Shown: positions 1-10,195 of the stretch, in pieces
How the letters are laid out: every line of letters begins with the position of its first letter
Numbering within the stretch: position 1 is the first letter of the stretch
Assembly (NCBI GenBank): GCA_030848705.1
Contig: CM061244.1
Span: forward strand, 50,323,190-50,387,189
DNA from: Heracleum sosnowskyi
Lineage: Eukaryota > Streptophyta > Magnoliopsida > Apiales > Apiaceae
Direction of reading: 5' to 3'
DNA length: 64,000 bases
The notes under the pieces: generated by a model
The model's input: only the letters and a program-made list of their open reading frames with translations
What the model was told of the DNA's origin: nothing
The model's database searches: none
Program-made: the position numbers and the translations under genes

Positions 1-574
1 GACAAAGTGATAGTGACAGGTTCCTGACAGATCAAAAAGGAGATGTGGAAGTGTACTTTGCATTGGAAACCATTAAAATGGACATGGGGAATAAGGAAAC
101 ATCCCAGTTTCCAATTGGGCTCTTGGGAGTGATCATAATAAGCATGAAGTCAAAAGCAAGGATCTCCAAGGACCACTGGACAAAGGGATGAAAAGCAAAC
201 TATTGGCGGTTACTCATTGTACTATTAGTGTAGCCAAAAATAGGGTTGTAAACTTGGGTTTATATAACCAAGTGTAGCAGTTACTTTATTTGTGTGAAGA
301 AAAACAAAGAGTTTGTATTAGCTATCTTTGAGAGCATTTTTCTTCTCTACAACCTTGTAACTGAGCAGCTGTGTACATTTGTATCACAGATTATTTCCGC
401 AATAAAAACACTTCAGTTGGATCATCAAACAATCCAACTGAATTATTTATATCTTGTGTTTTTATTTATTCAGTTCAGTTTAATTTTATAAAGTATTTTT
501 TCAAGTTAAAGAAATATCAAAATTGTATTCAACCCCCCCCTTCTACAATTCTGTTAGGTCATTTGGGATTAACA
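1..574 (+). mobile_element. Copia element D, 3' part of an LTR (truncated by window edge)
   Basis: This stretch matches the second half of the LTRs of elements A and B: the TATA-bearing segment, the AATAAA region near 400, the poly-C tract near 531-540 and the terminal TAACA at 570-574. The sequence that follows resumes inside the pol of a related copy (the residues AEHLGKF in B). D therefore inserted into the pol of element A. The five bases after the LTR, AAATC (575-579), should be the target duplication, whose partner lies left of the window. It could be a 3' LTR or a solo LTR; the window cannot tell. Confidence 0.85.
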
Positions 575-2747
575 AAATCAAGCTGAGCATTTGGGGAAAT
601 TTGCAGCAAAGGTAGATGAAGCAATATTTGTGGGATATGCAGCAGGGAAAGCTTACAGAGTCTATAATATCAGAACTAACATTGTTATGGCATCTGTACA
701 TGTTGTTTTTGATGATCTCAAAATTTAAGGTCTCTGTGATGAAGGTTTCCATGAAAGTTTTTCTTTTGAGAATGAGGAAGGAGATCAAGTGAATCATGTT
801 AAGGCTATTGAGAAACAGCCTAAAGTTGTTGTGTCTAGCACAGATGAAAGCAGTAGTGAAGATGAAATTGATGTATTAAGATTGAAAAGAATAGCTGCTA
901 GCAGACCAAATGGTCATTCCGTTGATAGTCATGGTGGAGGATTCGTTGACATACAAAATGAGCATTTCGTTGACAGTCAAAATGGGCATTCCGTTGATAG
1001 TCATAGAAATTCATCTAGGAATGATCACTTAGGGACAATAAACTCAGGGGGAGTTTTGCAAGGACAAATATCTAATCAAGGCAATCATGATAATGAAGCT
1101 ACATCTTCTAGAGCTAATCTACCTCCCTCAAGGAAATGGACTAAAGATCATCCCTTTGAACTCATCATAGGTGATGTTTCTTCAAAAGTCCAAACTAGAA
1201 GAGCAACTCAAGAGGAATGTCTATATAGTAGCTTTTTGTCTCAAGATGAGCCAAAAAAAGTTGAGGATGCACTTCTAGATCCAGATTGGGTTTTATCTAT
1301 GCAAGAGGAGCTAAACCAATTTGAGAGAAACAAAGTTTGGAAGCTGGTGCCCAAGCCTAAAAACAGGAGTGTTATAGGCACAAAATGGGTGTTCAGAAAC
1401 AAGATGGATGAAAATTGCATAGTCACAAGGAACAAAGCTAGATTGGTTGCTAAAGGCTACTCATAGGAAGAGGGAATTGATTTTGATGAAACCTTTGCTC
1501 CTGTTGCAAGACTAGAAGCAATAAGGATTTTCCTAGCATATGCAGCCCATGCCAATTTTAAGGTCTATCAAATGGATGTGAAGAGTGCTTTTCTAAATGG
1601 GGAATTGGAAGAGGAGGTGTATGTGAGTCAACCTCCTGGGTTTGAAGATGATGATTTTCCAGAGTATGTGTACTTTCTCCTCAAAGCACTCTATGGTTTG
1701 AAACAAGCACCTAGAGCCTGGTATGACACACTTTCACAGTTCCTTCTTGAGAATCACTTCACTAGAGGTACTGTAGATAAAACTCTTTTTCATTGGATTG
1801 TGAATGGCTCTACTATACTTGTTCAAATTTATGTAGATGACATAATTTTTGGGTCTATACATGAAAAACTTTGTCAAAAGTTTGCCAAGCTTATGCAAAG
1901 TAAATATGAAATGAGAATGATGGGAGAATTAACTTATTTCCTTGGTCTCCAAGTGAAACAAGTTAATGAAGGCATTTTCATTAGTCAAACAAAGTACATT
2001 CATGATTTGTTAAAGAAATTTAACTTAATGGAATGCTCTCCTGCCAAGACTCCCATGCCTACTGCTACTAAACTTGAATTGAATACTAAGGAAAAATCTG
2101 TGGACATTTCAAGTTACAGAGGCATGGTAGGCTCACTTTTATATTTAACATCCAGTAGACCTGATATTATGTTTGCTACATGTCTATGTGCTAGGTTTCA
2201 AGCTGATCCTAGGGAATCCCATTTAGTTGCTATTAAAAGAATTTTCAGATATCTCAAAGGAACACCAAACTTTGGCATTTGGTACCCTAGAGAATCTGGC
2301 TTTGAGCTAATTGGTTATTCAGATGCAGATTATGCAGGATGTAAAATTGACAAGAAAAGCATAACAGGCACCTGTCAATTTCTAGGAAACAAGCTTGTGT
2401 CATGGTTCAACAAGAAACAAAACTCAGTTTCTACCTCCACAGCTGAGGCTGAGTACATTGCAGCTGGAAGTTGTTGTGCACAGATTTTATGGATGAAAAA
2501 TCAACTACTTGATTTAAGGATTAAGAGTTGAGAAAATTCCTATTTTCTGTGACAACACCAGTGCCATTGCCATTACTGAGAATCCAGTGCATCATTCAAG
2601 GACCAAGCACATTGACATCAAATACCATTTCATTAGAGAACATGTTATGAATGGTACTGTGGAGTTACATTTTGTTCCAAGTGAACAACAACTTGCAGAC
2701 AACTTTACCAAGCCACTTGATAAATCAACATTCTCAAGATTAGTAAG
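575..2747 (+). pseudogene. Element A pol, integrase C-terminus through RNase H (broken)
   Basis: This is copia polyprotein matching B pol from about residue 390 to near its end. It contains the integrase C-terminal linker with repeated VDS peptides, reverse transcriptase with MDVKSAFLNGELEEEVYVSQ and the catalytic YVDDIIFG, and RNase H with GYSDADYAG and STAEAEYIA. It is dead: an in-frame TAA at 726-728 and a TAG at 1464-1466 each replace a CAA/CAG of B, and a one-base insertion near 2513 shifts the RNase H frame. It is interrupted on the left by the D LTR and on the right by element B, after the residues FSRLVS. The coding tail continues at 15871. Confidence 0.9.
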
Positions 2748-3455
2748 TGTTAGGAATATGTTGTTCTTGATGATAAGCATAAAACACTTAGTAGAATTTG
2801 TGTAAAGTCAATTTTGTAGCTGTCAACGAAATAGCATGCTTAGCAGTGTTTCGTTGACAGGAAGCTCATCAACGAAATGAGTGTTGTAGCAATTGCATTG
2901 TACAATACTTCACAGTATGATAGGCATTCTATTCTATGTTTTAGATAGGTTTTCTAAGTCATGTTGACTATGTACTAGATAGGCAAAATAGGTTGGTTAA
3001 TTGTAAATATGTTATGCCTTGTAATTCTGCCTAAGTGAAGACATGTCAACGGTATGAAGATTACTCTGTCAACGGTATGGAGTTTACCCATCAACGAAAC
3101 GAGGGAAACACCATCAACGGAATGAAGAATGAAGCTATCAACGAAACACATCTCCTTGCTATCAACGAATCAATGTTGCTTTTTGAACAGTTGACAAAGT
3201 GATAGTGACAGTTTACTGAACAGATCTAAAAGGAGATATGGAAGTGTACTTTGCATTGGAAGCCATCAAAGTGGTTACTGGAAATAAGGAAACATTCCAA
3301 TTTCCAATAAGGCTCTTGGGAATGATTATAATGAGCATGAAGACAAAAGCAAAGATCTCCAAGGACCATTGGACAAAAGGAATGAAAAGCAAGCTACTGA
3401 TGGTTACTACTATTATTCTTTAGTTTAACCAAATGTAGAATTGTAAACTTGGGAT

Positions 3456-3462
3456 TATATAA
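3456..3462 (+). promoter_or_regulatory. LTR TATA box (TATATAA)
   Basis: TATATAA in the B 5' LTR, about 300 bp before the LTR end and about 285 bp downstream of the last CAACG motif. The same segment occurs in the other family LTRs (for example near 31607 in A). Likely the core promoter for the genomic RNA. Confidence 0.6.
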
Positions 3463-3593
3463 CCAAGTGTAGCAGTTACTTTAGAAATAGAGAAGAAAAA
3501 CAAATAGATTGTATTAGCTATTTTTGAGAGCATTCTTCTCTACAACATTGTAACTGAGCAGCTGTGTACATTTGTATCACAGATTATTTCCGC

Positions 3594-3599
3594 AATAAA
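3594..3599 (+). promoter_or_regulatory. LTR polyadenylation signal (AATAAA)
   Basis: AATAAA in the context CGCAATAAAAAC, conserved in all LTR copies of this family in the window (also near 402, 15697 and 31747). It lies downstream of the TATA box, as expected for the R region. Confidence 0.5.
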
Positions 3600-3764
3600 A
3601 ACACTTCAGTTGGATCATCAAACAATCCAACTGAATTATTTATATCTTGTGTTTTTATTTATTCAGTTCAGTTTAATTTTATAAAGTGTTTAGTTTCAAG
3701 AAAATATCAAGAATTGTATTCAACCCCCCCTTCTACAATTCTGTTAGGTCATTTGGGAATAACA

Positions 3765-3778
3765 ATTGGTATCAGAGC
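3765..3778 (+). other. Primer-binding site, initiator Met tRNA type
   Basis: ATTGGTATCAGAGC directly follows the 5' LTR. TGGTATCAGAGC is the complement of the 3' end of plant initiator methionine tRNA, the usual primer for plant copia reverse transcription. Confidence 0.9.
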
Positions 3779-3828
3779 GAGCTTCTAACATACAAGAAGT
3801 TTAAAGATCAAGACCAAAAACAGAAACC

Positions 3829-6300
3829 ATGGTGAAGAAGGATGCAGGTGTGAAGATACCAGTTCTTGATAAAGACAATTACTTTCACTGGAAAGTAAAG
3901 ATGCATTTACATCTCATGTCTATGGATGAGAGGTATGTAGACTGCATTGAGAAAGGTCCACACGTTCCCATGAAGCTTGATTCTAGAGTTGGACTGCCAG
4001 ATGATGCACCTGATGTAGAGATTCCAAAAACTGTCTCAGAATGGACTGTTGAAGATGTTGCAGAAGTCCATAAAGACAAAAGGACCATGAACATTCTGTT
4101 TAATGGTTTGGAGCAAGAGATGTTTGACAATGTTATCAACTGTACAACCTCTAAGGAAGTATGGGATACTGTTAGAACACTCTGTGAAGGAACTGAGCAA
4201 GTCAGGGAAAATAAAATGCAACTCCTTATACAACAATATGAGCATTTTCATTTTAAAGCTGGTGAAACCCTAAATGACACGTTCAGTAGGTTTCAAAAGC
4301 TTTTGAATGGATTAAAGTTGTATGGGAGGATCTATCAAACCAAGGATTCAAACCTTAAATTTCTTAGAGCTCTTCCAAAAGAATGGAAGCCTATGACTGT
4401 TTCTCTCAGAAACACTCAAGAGTACAAAGACTACACTCTTGAAAGGCTTTATGGAACCTTGAAGACTTATGAGCTGGAAATGGAGCAAGATGAAGAAATT
4501 GAAAAGGTACAGAAGAAGGGTGGATCTATTGCATTGATTGCATCAGTGAACCAACTTGAAGATGACAATAAAGAAGCTGCAAAGGCCACAACTAGTCGAT
4601 CTAGTTGTAGGAGTGATGTTAGCAAGGGTAAAGACAAGATGACAGAAGAAGAAGAATCAGAACCAGCCAACTTGGAGGACTTAGATGAGATTGATGAACA
4701 CATTGCTTTTCTGTCTAGAAAATTCTCTAAGTTCAAGTTCAAAAGAAACTCAGAAGCAAGGCCACCAAGAAGAGACTTTCAACCTAGCAAAACAAACTGG
4801 ATTGAAAAGTCTAAGTCAAAATGTTTCAATTGTGGAATGCTTGGTCACTTTGCTGGAGACTGCAGAAAGCCCAAGGTTGAGAAGGGCAACAGGAAATTTG
4901 AGCCTGTTGATTATAAAAAGAAATACTTTGAACTTCTCAAACAAAAAGAAAAGGCTTTCATGTCTCAGGAGTATGATTGGGCTGGTAATGGTGAAGATTC
5001 TGATGATGATGTTGAGTATGTCAACTTGGCTCTTATGGCTGACAATCATGAGCAGGAAGCAAGTTCCTCAAGCAACCAGGTAACAATTACTAATCTTTCT
5101 GAGCTTTCTAAAGAGGAATGCGACAGTGCAGTAAATGAAATGTCTACTGTATTATATAATTTGCGTGTTACTCTTAAATCACTTACTAAAGAGAATTCAA
5201 GAATAAAAGAGACCAATCTGCTCTTAAGTGATAGGAATGCAATGTTAGAAGCACAGCTCATTGAATTTGAGAAAATGAGATGTGTTAGTAGGGATGCTAA
5301 GAAGGAACTTGAGAACGTGTTACAAAGGGAAGAAATTCTTAGAACACAACTTGAGATAGAATAAAGTGTGATTGCAAAATGGAAGGATGCCAGGAATGTT
5401 GCTGCCAACATAATTAATGTTCAAGGCATGGAATCCTTCTGTGAGCAATCATGGGAAAGGAACAAAGAGAAGCTAGGGTATGTTGGTGAAACCTTAGAAT
5501 CAGAAACAGAGTCAACAAACAACAATGATCATTTGTTGAAGGTTGATATGTCAACGGAATGCAATGTTTCGTTGACACATGAACCATCAACCGATCAGGC
5601 TGTTTCGTTGACAGACAAAAGAAAAGATAAACTCACTAGACTTAATGACAAGTATGGTCCTGTCACCAAGAACTTTGTTCAAGGTGAGTCTAGTATTTTA
5701 AAGAAAATTGAGAAGCCTGTTGAGAGAGCTAATGTAGGTCACTTGTCTAACAAGCAATTGAAAGACAAGGTAGAGAAAGTTCATAATGAGGCTAAGGGAA
5801 ATAAAAAGAATAACAGGAATGGCAAAGTAGGAATTAACAAACACAACAATTACACACCTGATAAATATGCACCTAGAAAGACATGTGTTAATTGTGGAAG
5901 TGTTAGTCATTTGTCTACTTACTGCAAATCTGTTAAGAAAACTCCTAATGTGAAAATGCCCAAGCCTGCAATGAACAGTTCCATGCCTACAATGCCTGTT
6001 ATGCCTAACATGTTTGCTCCATATGCACAATTTCAGAATCCTTATGCTAGCATGCCATTTGTGCCTAATCCTTACATGAATATGTTTAACATGCCACAAA
6101 TGCCATGGAACATGAATAACATGATTGTTCCTCCAACTATGCATGCTATGAATGAAAATATGAGCAACCCTCAGAAATCAACACCAAGGGAAAAGATTGA
6201 TTTGAATCAATCTGAGCCCAAAGTGAAAAATGGTACAAAAGGGAATGCAAAGGCTAACAAGACAGGACCCAAGGAAACTTGGGTACCAAAATCGACTTGA
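3829..6300 (+). pseudogene. Element B gag (two CCHC knuckles), one nonsense codon
   Basis: Structural polyprotein of the virus-like particle. The ATG at 3829 is the first after the primer site and gives MVKKDAGVKIPVLDKDNYFH, a start shared with element C (43693, minus). The N-terminal half is a copia gag capsid-type (UBN2-like) region, and the first knuckle, CFNCGMLGHFAGDC, is near residue 334. A helical, charged coiled-coil-like stretch spans roughly residues 430-540. A second knuckle, CVNCGSVSHLSTYC, lies at about 5884-5925, followed by a Met/Pro/Asn-rich tail. An in-frame TAA at 5362-5364 replaces a glutamine codon present in C, so only a 511-residue gag is made without readthrough. The frame ends at TGA 6298-6300, overlapping pol. 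Confidence 0.88.
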
Positions 6301-6320
6301 TTTGGTTTTATTGTGTGCAG
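6279..6320 (+). promoter_or_regulatory. Gag-pol junction: frame change or 38-nt intron-like segment
   Basis: Gag ends in TGA at 6298-6300, while the protease-integrase reading frame is in the -1 frame and opens upstream of 6279. A segment starting GT at 6283 and ending TTGTGTGCAG at 6320 has intron-like ends; removing its 38 nt would join gag to pol in frame. The same arrangement, including the stop, is present in element C (about 41201-41245, minus). I see no classical slippery heptamer in the gag frame. Whether pol is made by frameshift, splicing or separate initiation is open. Confidence 0.5.
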
Positions 6321-9300
6321 GGAGACAAAAGGAATCTTTGGTACTTGGATAGTGGTTGTTCAAGACACATGACTGGTGATTCTACCCTGCTCACAGTGTT
6401 TCAGGAAAGAGCTGGCCCTTGTATTGCTTTTGGAGATGACAGCAAAGGCTACACAAAGGGATATGGCTTGATTTCAAAAGAGAATGTCATCATAGATGAG
6501 GTTGCATTGGTGGATGGTCTTAAGCACAACTTGCTTAGTATCAGCCAACTTTGTGACAAAGGATTTTTAGTTACTTTTTCTAGAGAAGCCTGTGTTGTTT
6601 CTAAAGGAGGAAACAACAATGTGGTAATGACTGGATTCAGAAGGGGGAATGTGTACATTGCTGACTTTAGTAGCACAAGTTCAGACACCATCACTTGTCT
6701 TTTCAGCAAGGCAAGCAAGGATGAAAGTTGGTTATGGCACAAGAAATTATCCCATCTGAATTTCAAAGTTATGAATGATTTGGTGAGGAAAGATCTTGCT
6801 AGAGGAATTCCACAAGTGGAGTTCTCCAAGGATGGTTTGTGTGATGCCTGTCAAAAGGGAAAACAGAAGAAGGCATCATTCAAAAGCAAGACAGAGTCAT
6901 CAATTGTCCAGCAGCTTGAATTGCTTCATATGGACCTATTTGGCCCTGTAAATGTTATGTCCATCTCAAAGAAGAAATACTGTCTTGTGATTGTTGATGA
7001 TTTTTCTAGATTTACATGGACTTTCTTTTTGCACTCTAAAGATGAGGCAAGTGAAATCATTATCAATCACATCAAGATGGTAAGCAATCATCCTGATTTC
7101 AAAGTAAGAAGGATTAGGAGTGACAATGGGACAGAATTCAAGAATTCAAGCATGAAGGTGTTCTGTGAAGAAAATGGTATTTTGCATGAGTTTTCAGCAG
7201 CAAGAACACCACAGCAAAATGGTGTAGTTGAAAGGAAAAACAGAACACTTATTGAAGCTGCAAGGACAATGCTAGATGAATCAAAGTTACCTACATATTT
7301 TTGGGCTGAGGCAGTTAACACAGCTTGCTTTACTCAAAATATTTCTTTGATTAATCAGGCCAAAGGAATGACCCCTTATCAGTTACTCAAAAGAAAGAAG
7401 CCACTATTGGATTTTCTTCATGTCTTTGGATGCAAGTGCTTTGTTCTGAGAAATCAAGCTGAGCATTTGGGGAAATTTGAAGCAAAGGCAGATGAAGCAA
7501 TATTTGTGGGATATGCAGCAGGGAAAGCTTACAGAGTCTATAATCTCAGAATCAACATTGTTATGGAATCTGTACATGTTGTTTTTGATGATCTCAAAAT
7601 CCAAGGTCTCTGTGATGAAGGTTTCCATGAAAGTCTTTCTTTTGAAAATGAGGAAGGAGATCAAGTGAATCATGATAAGGCTACTGAGAAACAGCCTAAA
7701 GTTGTTGTATCTAGCACAGATGAAAGCAGCAGTGAAGATGAAATTGCTGCATTAAGATTGAAAAGAATAGCTGCTAGTAGGCCAAATGGTCATTTCGTTG
7801 ACAGTCATGATGGTGGATTCGTTGACAGTCAGAATGAGCGTTTCGTTGACAGCCAAAACGGTCATACCGTTGATAGTCATAGGAATACTTCTAGAAGTGA
7901 TCACTTAGGGACAACAAACTCAGGGGGAGTTTCTCAAGGACAAATATCCAATCAAGGCAATCATGATCATGAAGCTACGTCTTCAAGAGCAAATCTACCT
8001 CCCTCAAGAAAATGGACTAAAGATCATCCCTTTGAACTTATTATAGGTGATGTTTCTTCAAAAGTCCAAACTAGAAGAGCAACTCAAGAAGAATGTCTAT
8101 ATAGTAGCTTTCTGTCTCAAGATGAGCCAAAGAAAGTTGAGGATGCACTTCTAGATCCAGATTGGGTTTTAGCCATGCAAGAAGAGCTAAACCAATTTGA
8201 GAGAAACAATGTTTGGAAGCTGGTGCCCAGGCCTAATGACAGGAGTGTTATAGGCACAAAGTGGGTGTTCAGAAACAAGATGGATGAAAATGGCATAGTC
8301 ACAAGGAACAAAGCTAGACTGGTTGCAAAAGGCTACTCACAGGAAGAGGGAATTGATTTTGATGAAACCTTTGCTCCTGTTGCAAGACTAGAAGCAATAA
8401 GGATTTTCCTAGCCTATGCAGCCCATGCCAATTTCAAGGTCTATCAAATGGATGTGAAGAGTGCTTTTCTGAATGGGGAATTGGAAGAGGAGGTGTATGT
8501 AAGTCAACCTCCTGGTTTTGAAGATGATGATTTTCCAGACTATGTGTACTTCCTTCTCAAAGCACTCTATGGTTTGAAACAAGCACCTAGAGCCTGGTAT
8601 GACACTCTCTCACAGTTCCTCCTTGAGAATCATTTCACTAGAGGTACTGTAGATAAAACTCTTTTTCACAGGGTTGTAAATGGCTCTACTTTACTTGTTC
8701 AAATTTATGTAGATGATATAATCTTTGGGTCTACAGATGTGAAACTTTGTCAAAAGTTTGCCAAGCTTATGCAAAGTAAGTATGAAATGAGCATGATGGG
8801 AGAATTAACTTACTTTCTTGGTCTTCAAGTAAAGCAAGTTAATGAAGGCATTTTCATTAGTCAAACAAAATACATTCATGATTTATTAAAGAAGTTTAAC
8901 CTAATGGAATGCTCTCCTGCCAAAACTTCCATGCCTACTGCCACCAAACTTGAATTGAATACTAAGGAAAAATCTGTGGACATTTCAAGTTACAGAGGCA
9001 TGGTAGGCTCACTTTTATATTTAACAGCTAGTAGACCTGATATTATGTTTGCTACATGTCTATGTGCTAGATTTCAGGCTGATCCTAGAGAATCCCATTT
9101 AGTTGCTATTAAAAGAATTTTCAGATATCTCAAAGGAACACCAAACCTTGGCATTTGGTATCCTAGAGAATCTGGTTTTGAACTAATTGGTTATTCAGAT
9201 GCAGATTTTGCAGGATGTAAAATTGACAGGAAAAGTACAACTGGAACCTGTCAATTCCTAGGAAACAAGCTTGTGTCATGGTTCAGCAAGAAACAAAACT

Positions 9301-9650
9301 CAGTTTCTACCTCCACAGCTGAGGCTGAGTATATTGCAGCTGGAAGTTGTTGTGCACAGATTTTATGGATGAAAAACCAACTACTTGATTATGGATTAAG
9401 AGTTGAGAAAATTCCTATTTTCTGTGACAACACTAGTGCCATTGCCATTACTGAGAATCCAGTGCAGCATTCAAGAACCAAGCACATTGACATCAAGTAT
9501 CATTTCATTAGAGAACATGTTATGAATGGTACTGTGGAGTTACATTTTGTTCCAAGTGAACAACAACTTGCAGACATCTTTACCAAGCCACTTGATGAAT
9601 CAACATTCTCAAGATTAGTAAGTGAGCTAGGTATGCTAAATTTCTCTTAA
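6279..9650 (+). CDS. Element B pol: protease, integrase, reverse transcriptase, RNase H
   Basis: An intact copia pol frame of about 1120 codons. Protease has the active-site DSG in WYLDSGCSRHMTG (residues ~20-32). Integrase has the zinc-binding H-H-C-C set (WHKKLSHL ~152, CDACQKG ~188), then catalytic Asp in HMDLFG (~217), Asp in SDNGTEF (~282) and Glu in NGVVERKNRT (~317). A variable linker (~490-600) is rich in VDS peptides encoded by the CAACG motif. Reverse transcriptase runs from FAPVARLEA to YVDDIIFG (~810), and RNase H has GYSDADFAG (~970) and STAEAEYIA (~1013). There is no ATG at the frame opening (the first codon used is TTG), so expression probably depends on the gag junction. The domain order PR-IN-RT-RH identifies Ty1/copia. 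Confidence 0.93.
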   Translation: MGTKIDLIWFYCVQGDKRNLWYLDSGCSRHMTGDSTLLTVFQERAGPCIAFGDDSKGYTKGYGLISKENVIIDEVALVDGLKHNLLSISQLCDKGFLVTFSREACVVSKGGNNNVVMTGFRRGNVYIADFSSTSSDTITCLFSKASKDESWLWHKKLSHLNFKVMNDLVRKDLARGIPQVEFSKDGLCDACQKGKQKKASFKSKTESSIVQQLELLHMDLFGPVNVMSISKKKYCLVIVDDFSRFTWTFFLHSKDEASEIIINHIKMVSNHPDFKVRRIRSDNGTEFKNSSMKVFCEENGILHEFSAARTPQQNGVVERKNRTLIEAARTMLDESKLPTYFWAEAVNTACFTQNISLINQAKGMTPYQLLKRKKPLLDFLHVFGCKCFVLRNQAEHLGKFEAKADEAIFVGYAAGKAYRVYNLRINIVMESVHVVFDDLKIQGLCDEGFHESLSFENEEGDQVNHDKATEKQPKVVVSSTDESSSEDEIAALRLKRIAASRPNGHFVDSHDGGFVDSQNERFVDSQNGHTVDSHRNTSRSDHLGTTNSGGVSQGQISNQGNHDHEATSSRANLPPSRKWTKDHPFELIIGDVSSKVQTRRATQEECLYSSFLSQDEPKKVEDALLDPDWVLAMQEELNQFERNNVWKLVPRPNDRSVIGTKWVFRNKMDENGIVTRNKARLVAKGYSQEEGIDFDETFAPVARLEAIRIFLAYAAHANFKVYQMDVKSAFLNGELEEEVYVSQPPGFEDDDFPDYVYFLLKALYGLKQAPRAWYDTLSQFLLENHFTRGTVDKTLFHRVVNGSTLLVQIYVDDIIFGSTDVKLCQKFAKLMQSKYEMSMMGELTYFLGLQVKQVNEGIFISQTKYIHDLLKKFNLMECSPAKTSMPTATKLELNTKEKSVDISSYRGMVGSLLYLTASRPDIMFATCLCARFQADPRESHLVAIKRIFRYLKGTPNLGIWYPRESGFELIGYSDADFAGCKIDRKSTTGTCQFLGNKLVSWFSKKQNSVSTSTAEAEYIAAGSCCAQILWMKNQLLDYGLRVEKIPIFCDNTSAIAITENPVQHSRTKHIDIKYHFIREHVMNGTVELHFVPSEQQLADIFTKPLDESTFSRLVSELGMLNFS

Positions 9651-10195
9651 TTATTTTTGAGATATTTGCAAGTTAAAATGCAGCCAGAAATTTGCTATGT
9701 TTTTCTGTGAATTAATTTTCTCAGGAAAAGGTAAAAATTTTGTCTAAGTCAAAATTACTATGCCAACGGAATGCACCATTTCGTTGACAGTCTTAGCACT
9801 TCTTCTGGGTGTTTCGTTGATAGTTCTTTTGTATCAACGAAACGCAGCTTTATCAACGAAATAGACGGGACCTTAAACGCCCAATTCTGATTCGTTGATA
9901 TAAAGCGCTTTTAATCTGAACCGTTGAAATTTTAACACGTCTTTTACCACGATCTATGCATACACCCCTGTAAGTATAAATCATGGTAATACTTTAAGAG
10001 TAACGGTTATATTTTTAAGCCAATCCAGTAATTTACATTTATTATTGGATTCATTTTCTGAGAATTTTTGGGGGAGTATTTAAGAAATTTTATTTTCATT
10101 ATTTCTTTTTACCTGTTCTCAAAAATTCCAAAGGCTTTTTTCTCTCTTCTTCTCTCTAACAAGCAATTCAGTTCGAAGCTTTCCTTTAATCAACA
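9651..10195 (+). other. Spacer between pol and the additional ORF
   Basis: Non-coding. It holds a cluster of at least six RTCAACGRWAY-type motifs at 9762-9930 in both orientations. A polypurine-like ATTTTTGGGGGAGTA lies at 10064-10078, resembling the tract before the 3' LTR. A CT-rich leader ends at the ATG at 10196. Spacers of A (15898-16437) and C (32017-32554, minus) are clearly homologous. Confidence 0.7.
10064..10078 (+). other. Internal polypurine-tract-like site
   Basis: ATTTTTGGGGGAGTA, similar in its G-run and flanking T-run/AG to the tract at 14835-14848 just before the 3' LTR. It is conserved upstream of the additional ORF in A (near 16310) and C (near 32140, minus). A further CAGGGGGAGT lies inside pol near 7920. 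Extra polypurine tracts are known in Sireviruses; a role here is inference. Confidence 0.45.

Larger units (their letters stand above)
2748..3764 (+). repeat. 5' LTR of element B
   Basis: This LTR is 1017 bp with a perfect TGTTA/TAACA terminal inverted repeat. The U3 part carries nine copies of the RTCAACGRWAY motif in two clusters (2822-2878 and 3045-3171). A TATATAA lies at 3456-3462 and an AATAAA at 3594-3599, and a poly-C tract precedes the 3' end. The direct partner is 14849-15865. Confidence 0.95.

Noticed and set aside
2822..3171. Spaced CAACG repeats as a possible CRISPR-like array
   Set aside because: Repeats are short, irregularly spaced and in both orientations, inside a plant LTR.
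3238..3423. 61-codon ORF in the LTR U3 of element B (also 15339-15524)
   Set aside because: The ATG is absent in the D and A LTRs, so it is not conserved; its exact duplication only reflects identical LTRs.
3765..3778. A tRNA-Met gene
   Set aside because: Only the primer-binding complement is present; there is no cloverleaf around it, and no tRNA or rRNA gene was recognised in the window.
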